From Taeniopygia guttata (Eukaryota > Chordata > Aves > Passeriformes > Estrildidae): a stretch of DNA of 64,000 nucleotides. Under the pieces are notes generated by a model, which saw only the letters and a list, made by a program, of their open reading frames with translations, was not told the DNA's origin and did not search any database. Each line of letters begins with the position of its first letter. Within the stretch, counting starts at the first letter, position 1. Below, piece after piece: positions 45,716 to 57,459 of this stretch. Location of the stretch: the NCBI RefSeq assembly GCF_048771995.1, contig NC_133050.1, positions 3,112,501 to 3,176,500 on the forward strand, written 5' to 3'. A program made the translations under genes and the position numbers.

Positions 45716-47780
45716 CTTAGCACTGGAGGAGTGTTTCTCAATATTCCTTGTGGGATGGAATAAAACGAAGTAATTTACATCTTAAACTGCAACATTCAGC
45801 TGTATAACAGGTCCATGAAATGCCAGTGGGAAGAAGGGATGTCACACACTTGACATGTCCCCATCGCAAAGGTGTCTGTCAAGTTTAGCTTCTGGTGGTG
45901 TTGGCCTGGTGTAATTAAGCAATATAAGGCTACCCATCTACCAGAGAGCACATTATGAGAATTGCCATGCAAATAATCTTTTTATGACTGTGATGTTGAA
46001 ATGGGTATGTGTGTTCACAGTGGGTATTTTCTGAGGCTTGACTGAATTATCTGTTTGGCCTCTGAAGTGAGAAGTGGCTTTGGTATGAAGCAAAGACTTT
46101 TCCAGAAGCTCAGGTGAAAAGACCCACATATACTTCAGAGTACTTTTTTTTTTGTTACTGTCAAATAATTTAGATTGCAAAATAATAGCTTGCTTCCAGA
46201 CTGAAAGGGAAGTGGTGAGTGAGTCTGTGGCTAGTGATGCTTTTCTTGAAACTGAAAGGAGATCTGCTAACCTTAATTCTCTCCTGAAAAGAAATACCCA
46301 TCTCTTGCTTCTCTCTTCTGGTAACTGCTGGTTAACTCTCTGAAATAGAGGCATCAGGACTCGCTGCATTAATTGCCCTGATGAACACTGTACTTGGGAC
46401 TGTCCTCTCAAGCACTCTTGCATTTGGTGTAATACTTGCAGAGGCAATTACTTGTTACTTTCATTGCTCATTAGCATTGCATTCCTTCAGCTAGATGGAC
46501 TTTACAAAAATAACCTCCTCCTTTTTTTTTTTTTTTTTTTTTTTTAAGCTCTCTGATTTGAAGGGCTTTCTGAAAGAGATTTCCAGTAAAATTAAATGAG
46601 TGGAGCTGAAATTCAAGAGCAGCTACTGGAGCAGGGTAAGCCCACTTTAAATCCATTGTCTGCCTTGAAATCAAGTTACCAGCATTTGTGTTGGTGTTAA
46701 ATTGGTGTGTCTTTGAAAGAAGAGCTAGTATTAATTGTTGATGGTTATATTCATAGTGTCTGATACTGGGGAAGAAAGGAGACACAAATTCTCTTCCTCA
46801 ATTGTGTTTTTCTTTATGAAAAGTACAGTTTTCCATCTGGGGTTTCTATCAATTTTTGGCACTGTTTAAAATACCTTGTTTTGCTCGCTTGCCTCTGAAT
46901 AACTGTGACTAACCCAAGGTTATTTTAGTTGTCTTTGTGTTGGAGGGCATCTAGAAAATGAGGAGCTGCTGTGCTGGATCCTTTACCCTTGGTATCTTTT
47001 AACTCTGAAGAGCAGGCAATCCAAATAGAAAAGACAGAAGTGAGGGCAGGAGTAAGGTTTATTTTTCCACTATCAAAGTGGGGCATTAGGCTGGATTGCT
47101 GTAACCTTCCTGTGTCCTGTGCAATAAGCTGCAGTGTGAGGAGCTGACCCAAAGCCTCAGGTCCAGTTTGAGTGTCCGGTCATCAGCCTTGTGTCCATTT
47201 GCCTTCTGTTTCAAGAAAGAATTGGTTTGGGTCCCACAGTGAGATGTGAGAGGCAGACAGAATATTGATGCAGAGAACACTGTCACCTTTAGAGACAGAA
47301 GGTTAAGAAGTGTAACTGTTGAATGGGATAATCTGGAACAACTTGATCAGCCCGGACATTACGGCCTGGCTCTTTCTTCCACAGAGCGGTTTTGTCCAAA
47401 AGACCTTAAACCTGTGCCAAACATTCCCCAGTCAGCTCACTCTTTTCCTGGGAGAACTGGATATTCACTTGACCTAAGTTCCATTTAGTCATGAATGACT
47501 TGCAACCACCTAATAAAATCTACAAGGATCACCAGTTCCTGGGCTGCTTCTGGGATGTGCTGGACTTCAAGTTGCCTAAAAAATAGGCTGTAAAATAGTG
47601 GAACTCTGGAGGCCATTTAGTCCAGTGCTGCTAAAACAATGCCAGCACAGATCAAAGGGAGCTGCAGTGTGGCTGGAAAACAGGTTGTAATTAGATACAG
47701 TGGGGCAGCCTGGGACAAGGGAGGGTAGTTTATGATGGAGCTTGTGGAAAGGGACCTCTCATGATGGATGACAGTGCCTT
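45716..47780. other. No gene recognised; poly-T run
   Basis: Includes a poly-T run at about 46521-46546. No retrocopy with recognisable coding sequence was found next to it. Confidence 0.4.
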
Positions 47781-47784
47781 CAGA

Positions 47785-47900
47785 AGAATCCTAGAATCCC
47801 AGAATGGTTTGGGCTGGAAGGGACCTTAAAGCTCATCCAGTTTCACCCTCTGCCATGGGCAGGGACACCGTCCCCTGGACAAGGCATCCAATCACCCAAG
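47785..47900 (-). mobile_element. CR1 3' end, antisense
   Basis: AATCCTAGAATCCCAGAATG, GGGCTGGAAGGGACCTTAAA and CTGCCATGGGCAGGGACACC are the standard antisense CR1 3' terminus. Confidence 0.85.
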
Positions 47901-48964
47901 CTGATGAATTGAGAGGATGAAAGCAAAGCCCTGAGGTGGGCTGGGAGTTCTACTCTCCAATTCTTTCTGTTGCTCACACAGGTACCAATTAATGAAGAAT
48001 AATTGCTCGGAGCTGGCAGCAACCCCCAAGCAGATGGTAACAGAGGCACCAGAGTATCAATGTCTCAGCAGGAGTCAGCAGGATTTTCTTGCAATTTTTA
48101 TTTTTGTTGATCAAACAGTCCTTTCTCCTTGTTGCAAGGTTGTGGTGAAACTGGAGATGACTGCTTATCTCCTGACATGATTCCTGCCCAAACTCTTCTC
48201 ATCTGCCCTAAGGTCCAGTGGCAGCAATTAGTCCTTGTTAAGCTGCTGTTGCAAATCACTCCTATTTCCAAGAGTTCTGCTGCTGTTGCCAAAATCCCTT
48301 TGCTTTTCCATTTCACTTGGAGGGACCTGTGCGTGGCTTTCCTTCAAGCACTAATTGCATGTCTGAATGAATCAATCTCCCTTCCTGTTCTGCCCTGTAG
48401 TAGCTGGATCTTGCTTGTTCCTTGCACGGGCTGTCAGACCTGCTGGGGTCTGGAATGCTGGTGTGCCAGAATGCAGTGCATTTCAGCATCATCCCCCCAA
48501 GGAAAGCCTTTGGTCCAACCCTGCATCCCTATTTCAGACTGTAAAGGAACATTGTGGACTTGTTCCCCCTCTACCCGGAACCTTTCAGCAGTGCAGAAGC
48601 TCAGCTATTACAGCCCTGCATGGGAGAGACATAAATTCATCTAGGAACTGTTTCTAAGGCTTTGTGGGCAATCCTTCCTTGGTTTCAGTCATGAAAATTT
48701 GTATTCTGGGAATGTTGGAATTCATTTGACTTTTCCAATGTGTTTGCTGATCTTTGCAGCTGGAAATGGAAAAGAGATTGTTGGAACCTTTAAATAGAGC
48801 AGTGCTTGATATGGTCAGGTGGTGCTTTCTGTCTAAAATAGCAGCTGAATTCTGTCACTTTTTTTTTTTTTTTTTTTTTGTATAACTGAGAGCATAGCCA
48901 ACTGAAGGCACTACAAATAGCATTTATTTACATGGCAAAGCATTGTATCAACCTTCCTTCCCAG
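47901..48964. other. No gene recognised; poly-T run
   Basis: A frame at 48129-48644 (171 codons) has no recognised domain or splice context. A T run lies at about 48860-48879. Confidence 0.35.
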
Positions 48965-49435
48965 TGTCTTGGAATCATGGAATCACAGACTCACCAGAGG
49001 AAAGGACCTGCAAGGATCATGGAGTCCAACCCCTGGCCCTGCACAGACACCCCAACAATCCTATCCTATGCATCCCTGAGAGCATTGTTCAAATGTTCCT
49101 TGGGCTCTGTCAGCCTGGGGCTTTGCCCATTCCCTGGGGGAGCCTGGTCAGTGCCCCAGCACCATCTGGGAGAAGAACCTTTTCCTAAAATTCCACCTTA
49201 CCCTGCCCTGACACAGCTCCAGCCGCTCCCTCAGGTGCTGTCCCTGTCACAGAGAGCAGAGATTGGAGCTGTCCTTTGGGACAGAGCTGCCAGCCATGCT
49301 GAGACCTCCTCCTCTTCTCCAAGCTGAACAAGCCAATTGACCTCAGCTGTTCCTCATACAGCTTCCTCTCCTGGCCCCTCATCATCTTCATTCCCCTCTT
49401 TGGATACTCTCTGCAGGCCTTATATCCTTATGATA
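48965..49435 (-). mobile_element. CR1 3' region, antisense, about 470 bp
   Basis: Begins GGAATCATGGAATCACAGAC, passes CAACCCCTGGCCCTGCACAG and GAGAAGAACCTTTTCCTAAA, and ends in the antisense of the CR1 C-terminal coding block (CTCCTCTTCTCCAAGCTGAA, CCTCATACAGCTTCCTCTCC). Confidence 0.9.
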
Positions 49436-49719
49436 CATTCAGAGAGGTTGCTGCTCTTTTCTCCCTGCATTTCATCACCCAACTGTACTGTATGCTGTGC
49501 ATGACATCATCCTGGGGTCTCCAGCACTAACAATAGCAGTGGTATCTGTTTTCATGTGGAAATATTTCCTGCTGAAAAGTAAAGGAGCCAGGCTTTCACT
49601 GATTCACATGGCAGTTAGCTGCATCATAAATTCTTGAGATAAGGTTCCTTTCTGGAAATTATTTTTCCCATATCATTTGTCTGCCTTGGATGTGAAAATT
49701 GTGCTTTTTGTTCACTCCC

Positions 49720-50115
49720 TTCCTATATAAAACCTGTGGAATGCTTTCAACCCTTCCGGGAAATCCCAAGGGCCTTGCCTTGGATGAATATACAATAGTC
49801 TCCACCTAGGCTTAAAGAGAAGACTTCTGCCATGGAGCCTTGCAACACCAGGATCCACCCCCGTTCCTTTCCCCGTGTCCCAAATTCTTGCAGTTTTTCC
49901 TTTCCCTGTTTCCTCATTGGTCCTTGGTCGTGGTATCCCTGGTGGCTGGCCCCGTCTTCCCTGTAGGCCAATGCCCTTTGCCCTGCCCTTTGTGCTGCCC
50001 CCGTGCCCTCAGACCATTGGCCACTGACCCCTGCTTAACCTTGTGCAGAGCACATGGCCAGGTCTTTGTCCCTGATCCCTTCAGCCTGGTGGATGCAATA
50101 AACCTTTGCTGGAAT
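49720..50115 (+). mobile_element. LTR-like promoter/polyadenylation segment
   Basis: CCTATATAAAACC (49723-49735) and GATGCAATAAACC (AATAAA at 50097-50102) are about 370 bp apart on the same strand, with C/T-rich sequence between, as in an ERV U3/R region. No TG...CA ends were established. Confidence 0.35.
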
Positions 50116-51920
50116 ACATCATAAATAGACCCTTTCTGTCTTTCCTCTGCTGGGCTATGTGTGTGTGTGGACTTGAAATGGCTGTTCTTGTGGCCTTACT
50201 CAGAGTAGCTTCTGAAGGTGACACTTTGAAGGAGGCTGCAGCATGTCTAGCACCCTGCCATGTGGCAACAGAAACCTGCTGTGTGATTGCCTGAAGCTGT
50301 AGAGATCTATTGTTGTGTGAACGTAACTGTGAAACCATGTTCTGTAAGGTCTGAATTCTGGAGTCAGTCCATGGCCGGTGCTGCACCCAGGGGCACCAGC
50401 CCATGCTGCACACGCTGCTCCCTTCCCAGAGGCCGCACGGGCTCTTCTCCAGGCTCCACGCTCCTGCCAGGGCCGATGGAGCCGTGGCCTGGTGGGGCTG
50501 CGGGGCGGCACCGCGGCTCCCCGGGCAGCAGCCGGCCCTCTGCCCCCTCCAGAGCCAGCACCAGTGTTTGGTGCCAGCACCTGCACGGGGAGCCCTGCAG
50601 GCGCTGTTGTCGGGCTGCTGCCAATAAGGGGCAGGGGGCAGAGGCAGGGCTGGCGGCCAGCCCGGGCCCTCGCGGCTGCCCAGGCCAGGTGCTGTGACCG
50701 AGGCCCCCCGACACAGAGCTCTGGGCCCGCAGAGCTGCTGCCACCATGGGGAGGGTGGCCAGGTCTCCTGGAGCAGGGCTGCGGAGGCACTGCTGCCGCG
50801 GTGGCTCTGGACCCCACAGAAACAGCAATGGAACGTGCACAAGAACAGCAGGTCTGCTTGCAGCACTTCCCTTGGCTGCTCCTTTAGGGTGCTTGCACCA
50901 CACTCGGAGACACAGAACACCTTCTTTTCCTCTGAGCGGTATTCCTGTCCTCTGCACTTTCCCAATGCACCAGGTATTAGCTGCTGGATTCAACTAGACA
51001 CACAAACTGCTGCATTAAACTTTCCACTTGGCTGGTTTTTTATTCCAGAATGCTTTAAAAATGCACAGAAAAGTCCAATGAGATGTGACTGTGTCTCTGT
51101 CCTGTGAATTTCACTAGATACTGGAGCTTTTGTGTTGCTGCTAATCCCTTCTATGGAAAAAATTAATTCTAGGGAAGAGCAACATCATCTGACAGACACA
51201 AGTGTTGCCAGCAGTTGCTCCAGGTGCTCCTGCCAACAGCCCCTGCAGGCAGGAGCACAGCCCCCAGTGCACGTGGGTTTGGCTCCCTCTGGCACAGAAG
51301 CCCCCCAGGGGCACAGGTCTCTGGGGCAGGACACGGGCACCAGCGCTGCCAGGGCTCGGGGCTGGCAGGTCTGCCTGGGTGGGGACTCTGCCACAGCTGC
51401 TGGTGTCAGCGCTCCCCGGGCCCCAGGGCTCAGAGCAGCATTCGTGCCCTGGCCCACAGTCCCTTGTGTGTGCCACACCCGCGGGTTTAGGATGGCCACA
51501 GGCCATGGCAGCTTCTATGGAAGGTCCCGTGCCCTTCCCAGCGCGGCTGCGCCGCCAGCCCTGGGGGCTCCTACTGCTGCCCTGAGCCTGCCGAGCAGGG
51601 CAGCATTTGCTGATGGTCTGAGACGTTCCTAAAGATCCCGTCGGGCTGTCTCAGACACTTGGGGCCAGGAATTCCTTCCAACCTGGGCCACTTTGGGTGG
51701 GCGGGGGGCGGCCCCAGGGCTGGCGGCGCAGCAGGGCTGCCTGTCCAGCAGCTCTCCATCCTCTTTCCCCCACTGCATCTCCCTGCCTCAGGCACTGGCC
51801 TGAAACCTGGCCTAAGGACAGCTACAGGGCCACCAGGCCCGCTGCTCCCCCCGTGCTTGGGCCCTGCCACACGGACACCTCGGCACTGAGCGCTGCCTCG
51901 GGCTGCTCTGTGCTTTGCAG
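50116..51920. other. GC-rich 5' flank of the MROH-like exons; no exon recognised
   Basis: 50350-50890 and 51210-51590 are GC-rich with long open frames on both strands, the longest 294 codons on minus (50081-50965). None shows a family signature or HEAT-like pattern, and the region next to 51920 reads like intron (pyrimidine-rich, ending TGCTTTGCAG). The upstream MROH exons expected here were not found. Confidence 0.35.
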
Positions 51921-54346
51921 GCAACTGTGGTGATGTGGAAGATCCTCCAGGAGCCCTGTGTCCCAGATATAGTGATGGAGCATTTCTGGCAGTTATTTGT
52001 GCATCTGCTCTTCCAAGTGTTCTTCAGCACCAAAGAGATGCCAGAGGCTGTTGATACCTTCTGGAGGGGATGCCAGGAAGAACACGGCCTTGCCACCAGC
52101 CCCAACAGGTGCTCCATCCCAGTCCTTCTGTCCCTGCCACATGGCCAGGGCAGGAGCCAGTGCTCCCAGTGTGACCCGGGCTTTGCTCTGCACTCAGGTT
52201 TGCAGTGAGGACCCTGAAATCCCTGCTCTGCCAAATGGACTATGAGGATGTGGTGGTGTCAATGGAACGCAAGCGTGGCTGGGACACGCTGCTCTGTGCT
52301 GACATCCACCACTGTGCCGTGGGTCTGCTGGCCAGGTGAGACCCTCTTCTCCCCATTGCTCCCAGCATTTGTGCTCTGTGTCTGGGGTATCCCACTCAGT
52401 CCCTGTGGCTGTGGGCCAGAGGGATGAGGCGTGGCCAAGCAGACTGGAAAAGGCTGGGAGAGGAGGGTGCCCAGTAGCAGCCACATCTCAAAGGGCCCAG
52501 GTCCCCCTGCAGGGTGGGGGGTGAGGACAAGAACTGCGTCAGTCTGTCCTGGGAAGGGCTTCTCCCCCCCGCTCAGGGTCTTAGTGTCATAGGAGTGGGC
52601 CCCCAGACGGATAATCATTATAATTGACTCCATGTATTGCAGAAGTCTGATCAATAATAGTCTTTATTAAGAAACCCATTGTTCTTATAGATAGGTATGA
52701 TATAGGTTGATTTAATTGGTTTTCTAGTCTAAACACTATCACCATTAGTTAATTAAGAAAGCACCCTTTGGTAGACAAATCTCCGTAACATATTCCACAT
52801 GTTCACAATACCAGGTGCAGCACGTTAAGATAAGAATGTTTTTTCATTCTTTCCTCTGATCTTCTCAGACTTTCTCAGGCGATGCCTGGGAAAGCTGTCT
52901 GTTTCTCTCTGAGGCCAGAGAGCTGCTGCCACATCTTAGTGCCATTTTCCGCCTTCCAGGGAGATGCGCAATGAATCCATCTGCTTGTGCAAGAGCATCT
53001 CAGGCTGTCTCCTTGAGTTGCTCAGCAAAGAGATGCCATACTGGAACTTCCCTGCCCTGGCATTCCTTGTGGAGGTGAGTCTGAAGGCCAGCGCTGCCTC
53101 CCAGCTCTCTGCCCTCTCGTAGCCACAGCTGCCTGGGACGGTGCCCACGCCCTGTGCTGCTGCCTGGTCCCCACCCTGTGCGGTTCTGGGCTCCTGCCGG
53201 CCAGTCCCCTGTCACTGTCCTGTGCCTTTCAGGTCCTGCATTGCCTGGACTTGAGTGCAGGCAGTGACAGCATCATGGATCTCTTGTCGAGGCACTTGCT
53301 GAGTGAGCGCACAGAGATGCGCCGCCAGGTTCTAAGGGCCCTCCTCTTGCTCAGGGATAATCCCTGGCTGGTAAGGAGGGGGCAGCAGCTGAAGCCCTGC
53401 AGGCAGCGTGGGGCTGGGGAACGCAGTCACTGGAACTTGGCTGGGCTTCAGGCACTGGGGCAGCCACTCCCAGCTCTCCTGCCTCCCACTTCAGCTGCCC
53501 GAGTGCTTCGGGACAGGCCTTTGGCCTCTAGGCCCTGTGGCAGCAGGGTGGCCTTTCACACACTTTTGTTCTGCACAGGCCAAAAGAATGTGGAGCCTGA
53601 CCAAAAGCCTCGGGGAGCTCCTGCAGGAAAATGATAGTGATGTGGTCAGGATGACCACTGTTCTGTTAAGTGATTTGTTCCTGGATAATGACGCCCCAAT
53701 ACCCAGCCCCATCGCCCTGCAGCTGGCTAAGATGCTCCTGCCACTCTTTGACCACGTAAGGCTCTGTGCCCTCAGCCTGGGCGACTGGCTGCTGCCCAGA
53801 CACCTGGTGCCCTGTGGAGATGCAGGCCTGAGCCAACGTGGGCCAGAGTCAGCTGATGCCAAGGTCTTGTTCCCTTCCTGTTACACAGGAGGATAGCCAT
53901 GTGCAGCAGCTCTCCATGTTTGTCTTTCGAACCTTGCTGTCTGCTGTAGTAGAAGGAAAGAAGCCCCTGATGACACAAGTGTGTCAGAGCCTGCTCCCAC
54001 TCATCTTCCACTGCCATGATGAGAACCAGCGAGTGGCAGAGGTGAGGACTCGGCAGCTGCTGCTGTTCCCCTGGCAGGGGCTGGGCTGCCTCCTGCCCTG
54101 GCACCTCGCAGGCTGCAGCCTCCTCCTGGCCCTGGCACAGGGATGCTGATCCTGGGCCCTGGGCTGCGGGGCCATTTCCGTGTCTCTATTGCTCTCCAGG
54201 CTTCTCAGGAAACCCTGCTTTGTGCAGCCAAATTCCTGAACAGGAGAGATCTTGAAAAATCTGAAAAGGAGAAACTGTGGAGGTTCACTGAGATCCTGAT
54301 AAGGAGGGCAGGGAAGCTGCAGCCTCAGCCTGGAGACGCCCTCTGA
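51921..54346 (+). CDS. MROH-like: MROH-like (maestro heat-like repeat) gene, 3' part, seven exons
   Basis: Encodes stacked HEAT-like helices of the maestro heat-like repeat family; molecular role poorly known. Exons: 51921-52108, 52198-52335, 52960-53074, 53233-53370, 53579-53755, 53889-54041 and 54200-54346 (stop TGA 54344-54346). All GT/AG sites and phases agree, giving 351 residues without an internal stop. Family signatures in order: QLFVHLLFQVFFSTKEMP, FAVRTLKSLLCQM then YEDVVVSMERKRGWDTLLC, ALAFLVE, LSRHLLSERTEMRRQVLRAL, KLLEL-type helices near 53600-53750, SLLPLIFHCHDENQRVAE and ASQETLLCAAKFL. The songbird paralogues I recall continue well past the last exon with further helices; here the frame ends early (GKLQPQPGDAL), so the C terminus looks truncated. 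No start exon is visible. Either a partial duplicate that may still be transcribed or the 3' half of a gene whose 5' half was replaced. Confidence 0.85.
52555..52935 (-). mobile_element. Probable antisense LTR inside an MROH-like intron
   Basis: An AT-rich island in GC-rich intron, with AATAATAGTCTTTATTAAG (polyadenylation motif on the minus strand, near 52655). It expands this intron to about 620 bp while its neighbours are 90-210 bp. Confidence 0.45.
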
Positions 54347-54420
54347 GCGCGGTGCTCGGTGTGTGGGCTGGTAGCTGTGCCCCTGCGCACTGCTGCAGCC
54401 CGAGGATGCGAAGGCACTTC

Positions 54421-55410
54421 TTCAGGCTGTGAGGTCAGTGTGACGTCACAGAGAGATGTGTGACGTCACAGAGATATCAGTGTGACATCACAGAGATGTC
54501 AGTGTGACATCACAAAATGCTGTGTGACATCACAGGTGCTGTGTGACATCACAGAGAAGTCCATGTAACATTAGAGAGAGCTGTGTGACGTCACAGAGAT
54601 GTCAGTGTGATATCATAGAGATGTCAGTGTGACATCAGAGAGACCTGTGTGACATCACAGAGAGCTGTGTGACATCAGCGTGATGTCTGTGTGACATCAC
54701 AGAGAGCTCTGTGATGTCACAGATATGTCAGTGTGACATCACAGAGAGCTGTGTGACTTCACAGTCTCAGGGTGACATCAGAGAAATGTCTGTGTGACAT
54801 CACAGGAGGTTGTGTGACATCACAGAGATGTCAGTGTGACATCACAGAGATGTCTGTGTGACGTCACAGGTATGTCCTTGTTACATCACAGAGAGCTGTG
54901 TGACATCACAGAGATGTCACAAAGACATTAAGGAGATGTCAGTGTGACATCACAGAGAGCTTTGTGACATTACAAAAATGTACGTGTGAGGTCACGGAGA
55001 TGCCAGTGTGACATCACAGAGATGTCAGTGTGACATCACAGAGGGCGGTGTGACATCACAGAGTGCTGTGTGACATCACAGAGCTGTGCGTGTGACATTA
55101 CAGAGATCAGTGTGACATCACATAGAGCTGTGTTACATCACAGAGATGTCAGTGTGACGTCACGGAGAGCTCTGTGACTTAACAGTCTCAGTGTGACACA
55201 TGAGGAATGTCTGTGTGATATCACAGAGATGTCAGTGTGGCATCACAGAGAGCTGTGTGACATCACAGAGATGTCTGTGTGAAATCTCAGAGATGTCAGT
55301 GTGACATCACAGAGATGTCAGTCTGACATCACAGAGAGTTATGTGACGTCAAAGTGATGTCAGTGTGACATCACAGAGATGTCAGTGTGACAGCCCAGAG
55401 AGCTGTGTGA
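54421..55410. repeat. About 20-bp minisatellite with CRE-type octamers
   Basis: About 45 copies of TGTGACATCACAGAGATGTCA-like units (GTGTGACATCACAGAGA cores). Six units carry the exact palindrome TGACGTCA (54441, 54461, 54586, 54859, 55155, 55344); most others have TGACATCA. The array abuts the LTR at 55411. It starts about 75 bp after the MROH-like stop codon. Confidence 0.9.
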
Positions 55411-55718
55411 TGTGGGACTCAGATTCAGTCAAAGAAAGAAACTGAGAGTTTCTAGCCAGGCAAAAGCCTGGGAAAGAGCTGGGAAGGAATGTAAATAATT
55501 CTTGATCTCTCTTGTTCTCACACTGTTTATAGTTAAGTTCTATCACTGTGCGTCAGGCACTCTGAACCAATGTTGTAGCTTGTTTTCACTTTAGGACCAA
55601 TGGATTTAACCTTTGCGAAGCTCTGTATAAAAGAGCAGTGTATTTTGAATAAATCGGAGTTTCACTCTCACAGCCTCCTGAATCAGTCTTCTCATTCCCG
55701 TCCTGCCTCGACAGCGAC
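55411..55718 (+). mobile_element. 5' LTR of an internally deleted ERV
   Basis: 308 bp from TGTGGGACTCAGATTCAG to CTCGACAGCGACA. TATA box TATAAAA at 55626-55632 and AATAAA at 55648-55653, about 16 bp apart. The same sequence recurs at 58582-58891 with only about four differences. The exact 3' boundary could be five bases earlier (55713). Confidence 0.85.
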
Positions 55719-55721
55719 ATC

Positions 55722-55739
55722 TGGTGACCGCCGACGTGA
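55722..55739 (+). other. Primer-binding site resembling tRNA-Trp, followed by degenerate repeats
   Basis: TGGTGACCGCCGACGTGA equals the tRNA-Trp site used by avian leukosis-type viruses (TGGTGACCCCGACGTGAT) plus one inserted G. Similar copies lie at 55766-55783 (TGGTGACTCCCGACGTGG) and 55814 (TGGTGACCTG). Confidence 0.55.
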
Positions 55740-56104
55740 AGACACCTTACCCTGAAAACAGGGTCTGGTGACTCCCGACGTGGGGTCACACCCTGCCCTG
55801 AAGGGACAGGGTCTGGTGACCTGAAGTGGAATTGCGGCCTCGGTAGCAGACCTGAACCTCAGCGTCTTGCGGGGGGGTCTCCTCTGGCGCGGTTCCACGC
55901 CAACAGCCTGGAGGCTGTGATCAGACACCTCTGCCTGCTTAAGAAAGGTAACGCTGGAAGTCCACGCCTTCTGGAGAAGGCTGGGTCCTGCTGGACCGTG
56001 GACTGGCTCTTAAGAGCCTGGAACTGAGCGGGACGGGTTTTCCCTGGAATAGCAGACTGTCGGACTCTTGAAGTTGACATCTGCTAGGGAAAAGTTTCCT
56101 AAAA

Positions 56105-57459
56105 ATGGGAAACCAGCCATCGGCAGTCGAGGAAGCAGTCTTAACTGCCTGGCGAGCCAGTATCCCTCTTCTCGGAGCTTGGCTCTCTGAGAAGGCCCTG
56201 ATCAGACTTTTGTGTTGGGCCCGGGACTGGGGATTTTCTGTAAATCCAACGTTCCCCTTTGATCGTAAGGTCTGGCTCAACATTGGACGCCGTCTCACGG
56301 CGCGAATGCGCGAAGGAGACGCCACCACGTCTGACCTGGCTGTGATTTGGGCGGGCATCGACATAACCTTTTACACAGGCAGGGATTCCGACCGGAACGT
56401 TTCGGGATCCCGGAGGCGGACCGCACCGCAGCCCGTGTGGCGGCTGGCTGCGCGGCCGCCCCCTGCGCAGAGAGCGGTACCGCCGACACTGCCCGCCCCT
56501 CCCGAGGGGGCCGGGGTGCCTTTGCCACAGCTACCAGCTTCGGCACAGCCGGCATTGCATGGAGTGCACGGGGCGGCCCCGGGCTGGCGGGAGCCGCCGC
56601 CGCCCGCGGCTCCGCAGCCTCCCCCCTTCCAAACTGCATTTGCGGGGGGACCAGCGCTGCCCGCGGCGCCGGGCGCGGCGGGGGCGGGTGTCGCCCCCCG
56701 ACTCCTTTGCTGATGGAGCCTGCGCACCCGGTGATGCAGCCTTCGGTCCATCCCCTGGCACGCCCGCCGCCACCCGCAGGAATTCCGACTCCCGCGCTGG
56801 AGGCGCCAGCCCTGCTGACGACGGACTTCACTGTCACGCCCACGGCTGCTCCGGAAGCAGCAGCAGCAGCGACTCCGCCCAACCTGGAACCACCGGCGTC
56901 ACTCCCGGGAGGAACAGCCGCAGCCACGGCGCTGCCTCCTGCGTTCCGGCTGGAAGAGCCGCCGCCGCCGCCCCCGGCCCCGCCGGGAGATGCGGCCGCA
57001 GCGCCCGCCCCGCGAGACGCGGGGGAGGGGCGCCCACAGGGCGCCGCGGTTCCGCCCCGCAATTCGGTGGCCAAGAGCCCCGTGTTGGACAATGAGTCCA
57101 GCCCTTCGTCCCCTCCAGAGTGTACCGAACTCTGCCCCTCCGAGGGGGAGCCGGCGGGGGGGGACACCGGCTTGGGCAGCAGCAGCACCACTGCTGCTCG
57201 TCCCGGAGCTGGGACTGAGGGGAGTGGGGCCGCAAGTCAGGGAGCTGTGCAGCGATCGGTTTTATTCCGCAGCAGCACAGACACTCGGGGACAGGAGAGC
57301 AGCCCCTTGTATTGGGCGGGCGTGGGTGGTGCAGAGAGTCTTGGAGCCCGGGTGAAATCCTATATTGCGGGGAAACAGCCGCACCTCGCACCCTGCGGAT
57401 CCTGCTCTCGTGGGTTGCGGAGCGGGATGCCGAAGAGCTGTGGAAGAAACCATGGCTAG
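56105..57459 (+). mobile_element. ERV gag remnant, matrix then proline/alanine-rich region, frameshifted
   Basis: Begins MGNQPSAVEEAVLTAW at 56105 with a glycine-2 myristoylation context. It reads a matrix-like helical domain to about 56390, then a GC-rich Pro/Ala region in that frame to 56713 (TGA). From 56347 an overlapping frame stays open to 57459. The switch between the two suggests a frameshift near 56350-56700. No protease, pol or env is found between here and the 3' LTR, so the element cannot replicate by itself. Confidence 0.6.

Noticed and set aside
46521..46546. Poly-T run as the tail of a processed pseudogene
   Set aside because: No coding similarity was found on the minus strand next to it; could be a simple slippage tract.
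50081..50965. 294-codon minus-strand frame
   Set aside because: GC-rich region is open on both strands; no family signature, and the 5' part is Cys/Trp/Pro-rich low-complexity translation. Not called as a gene.
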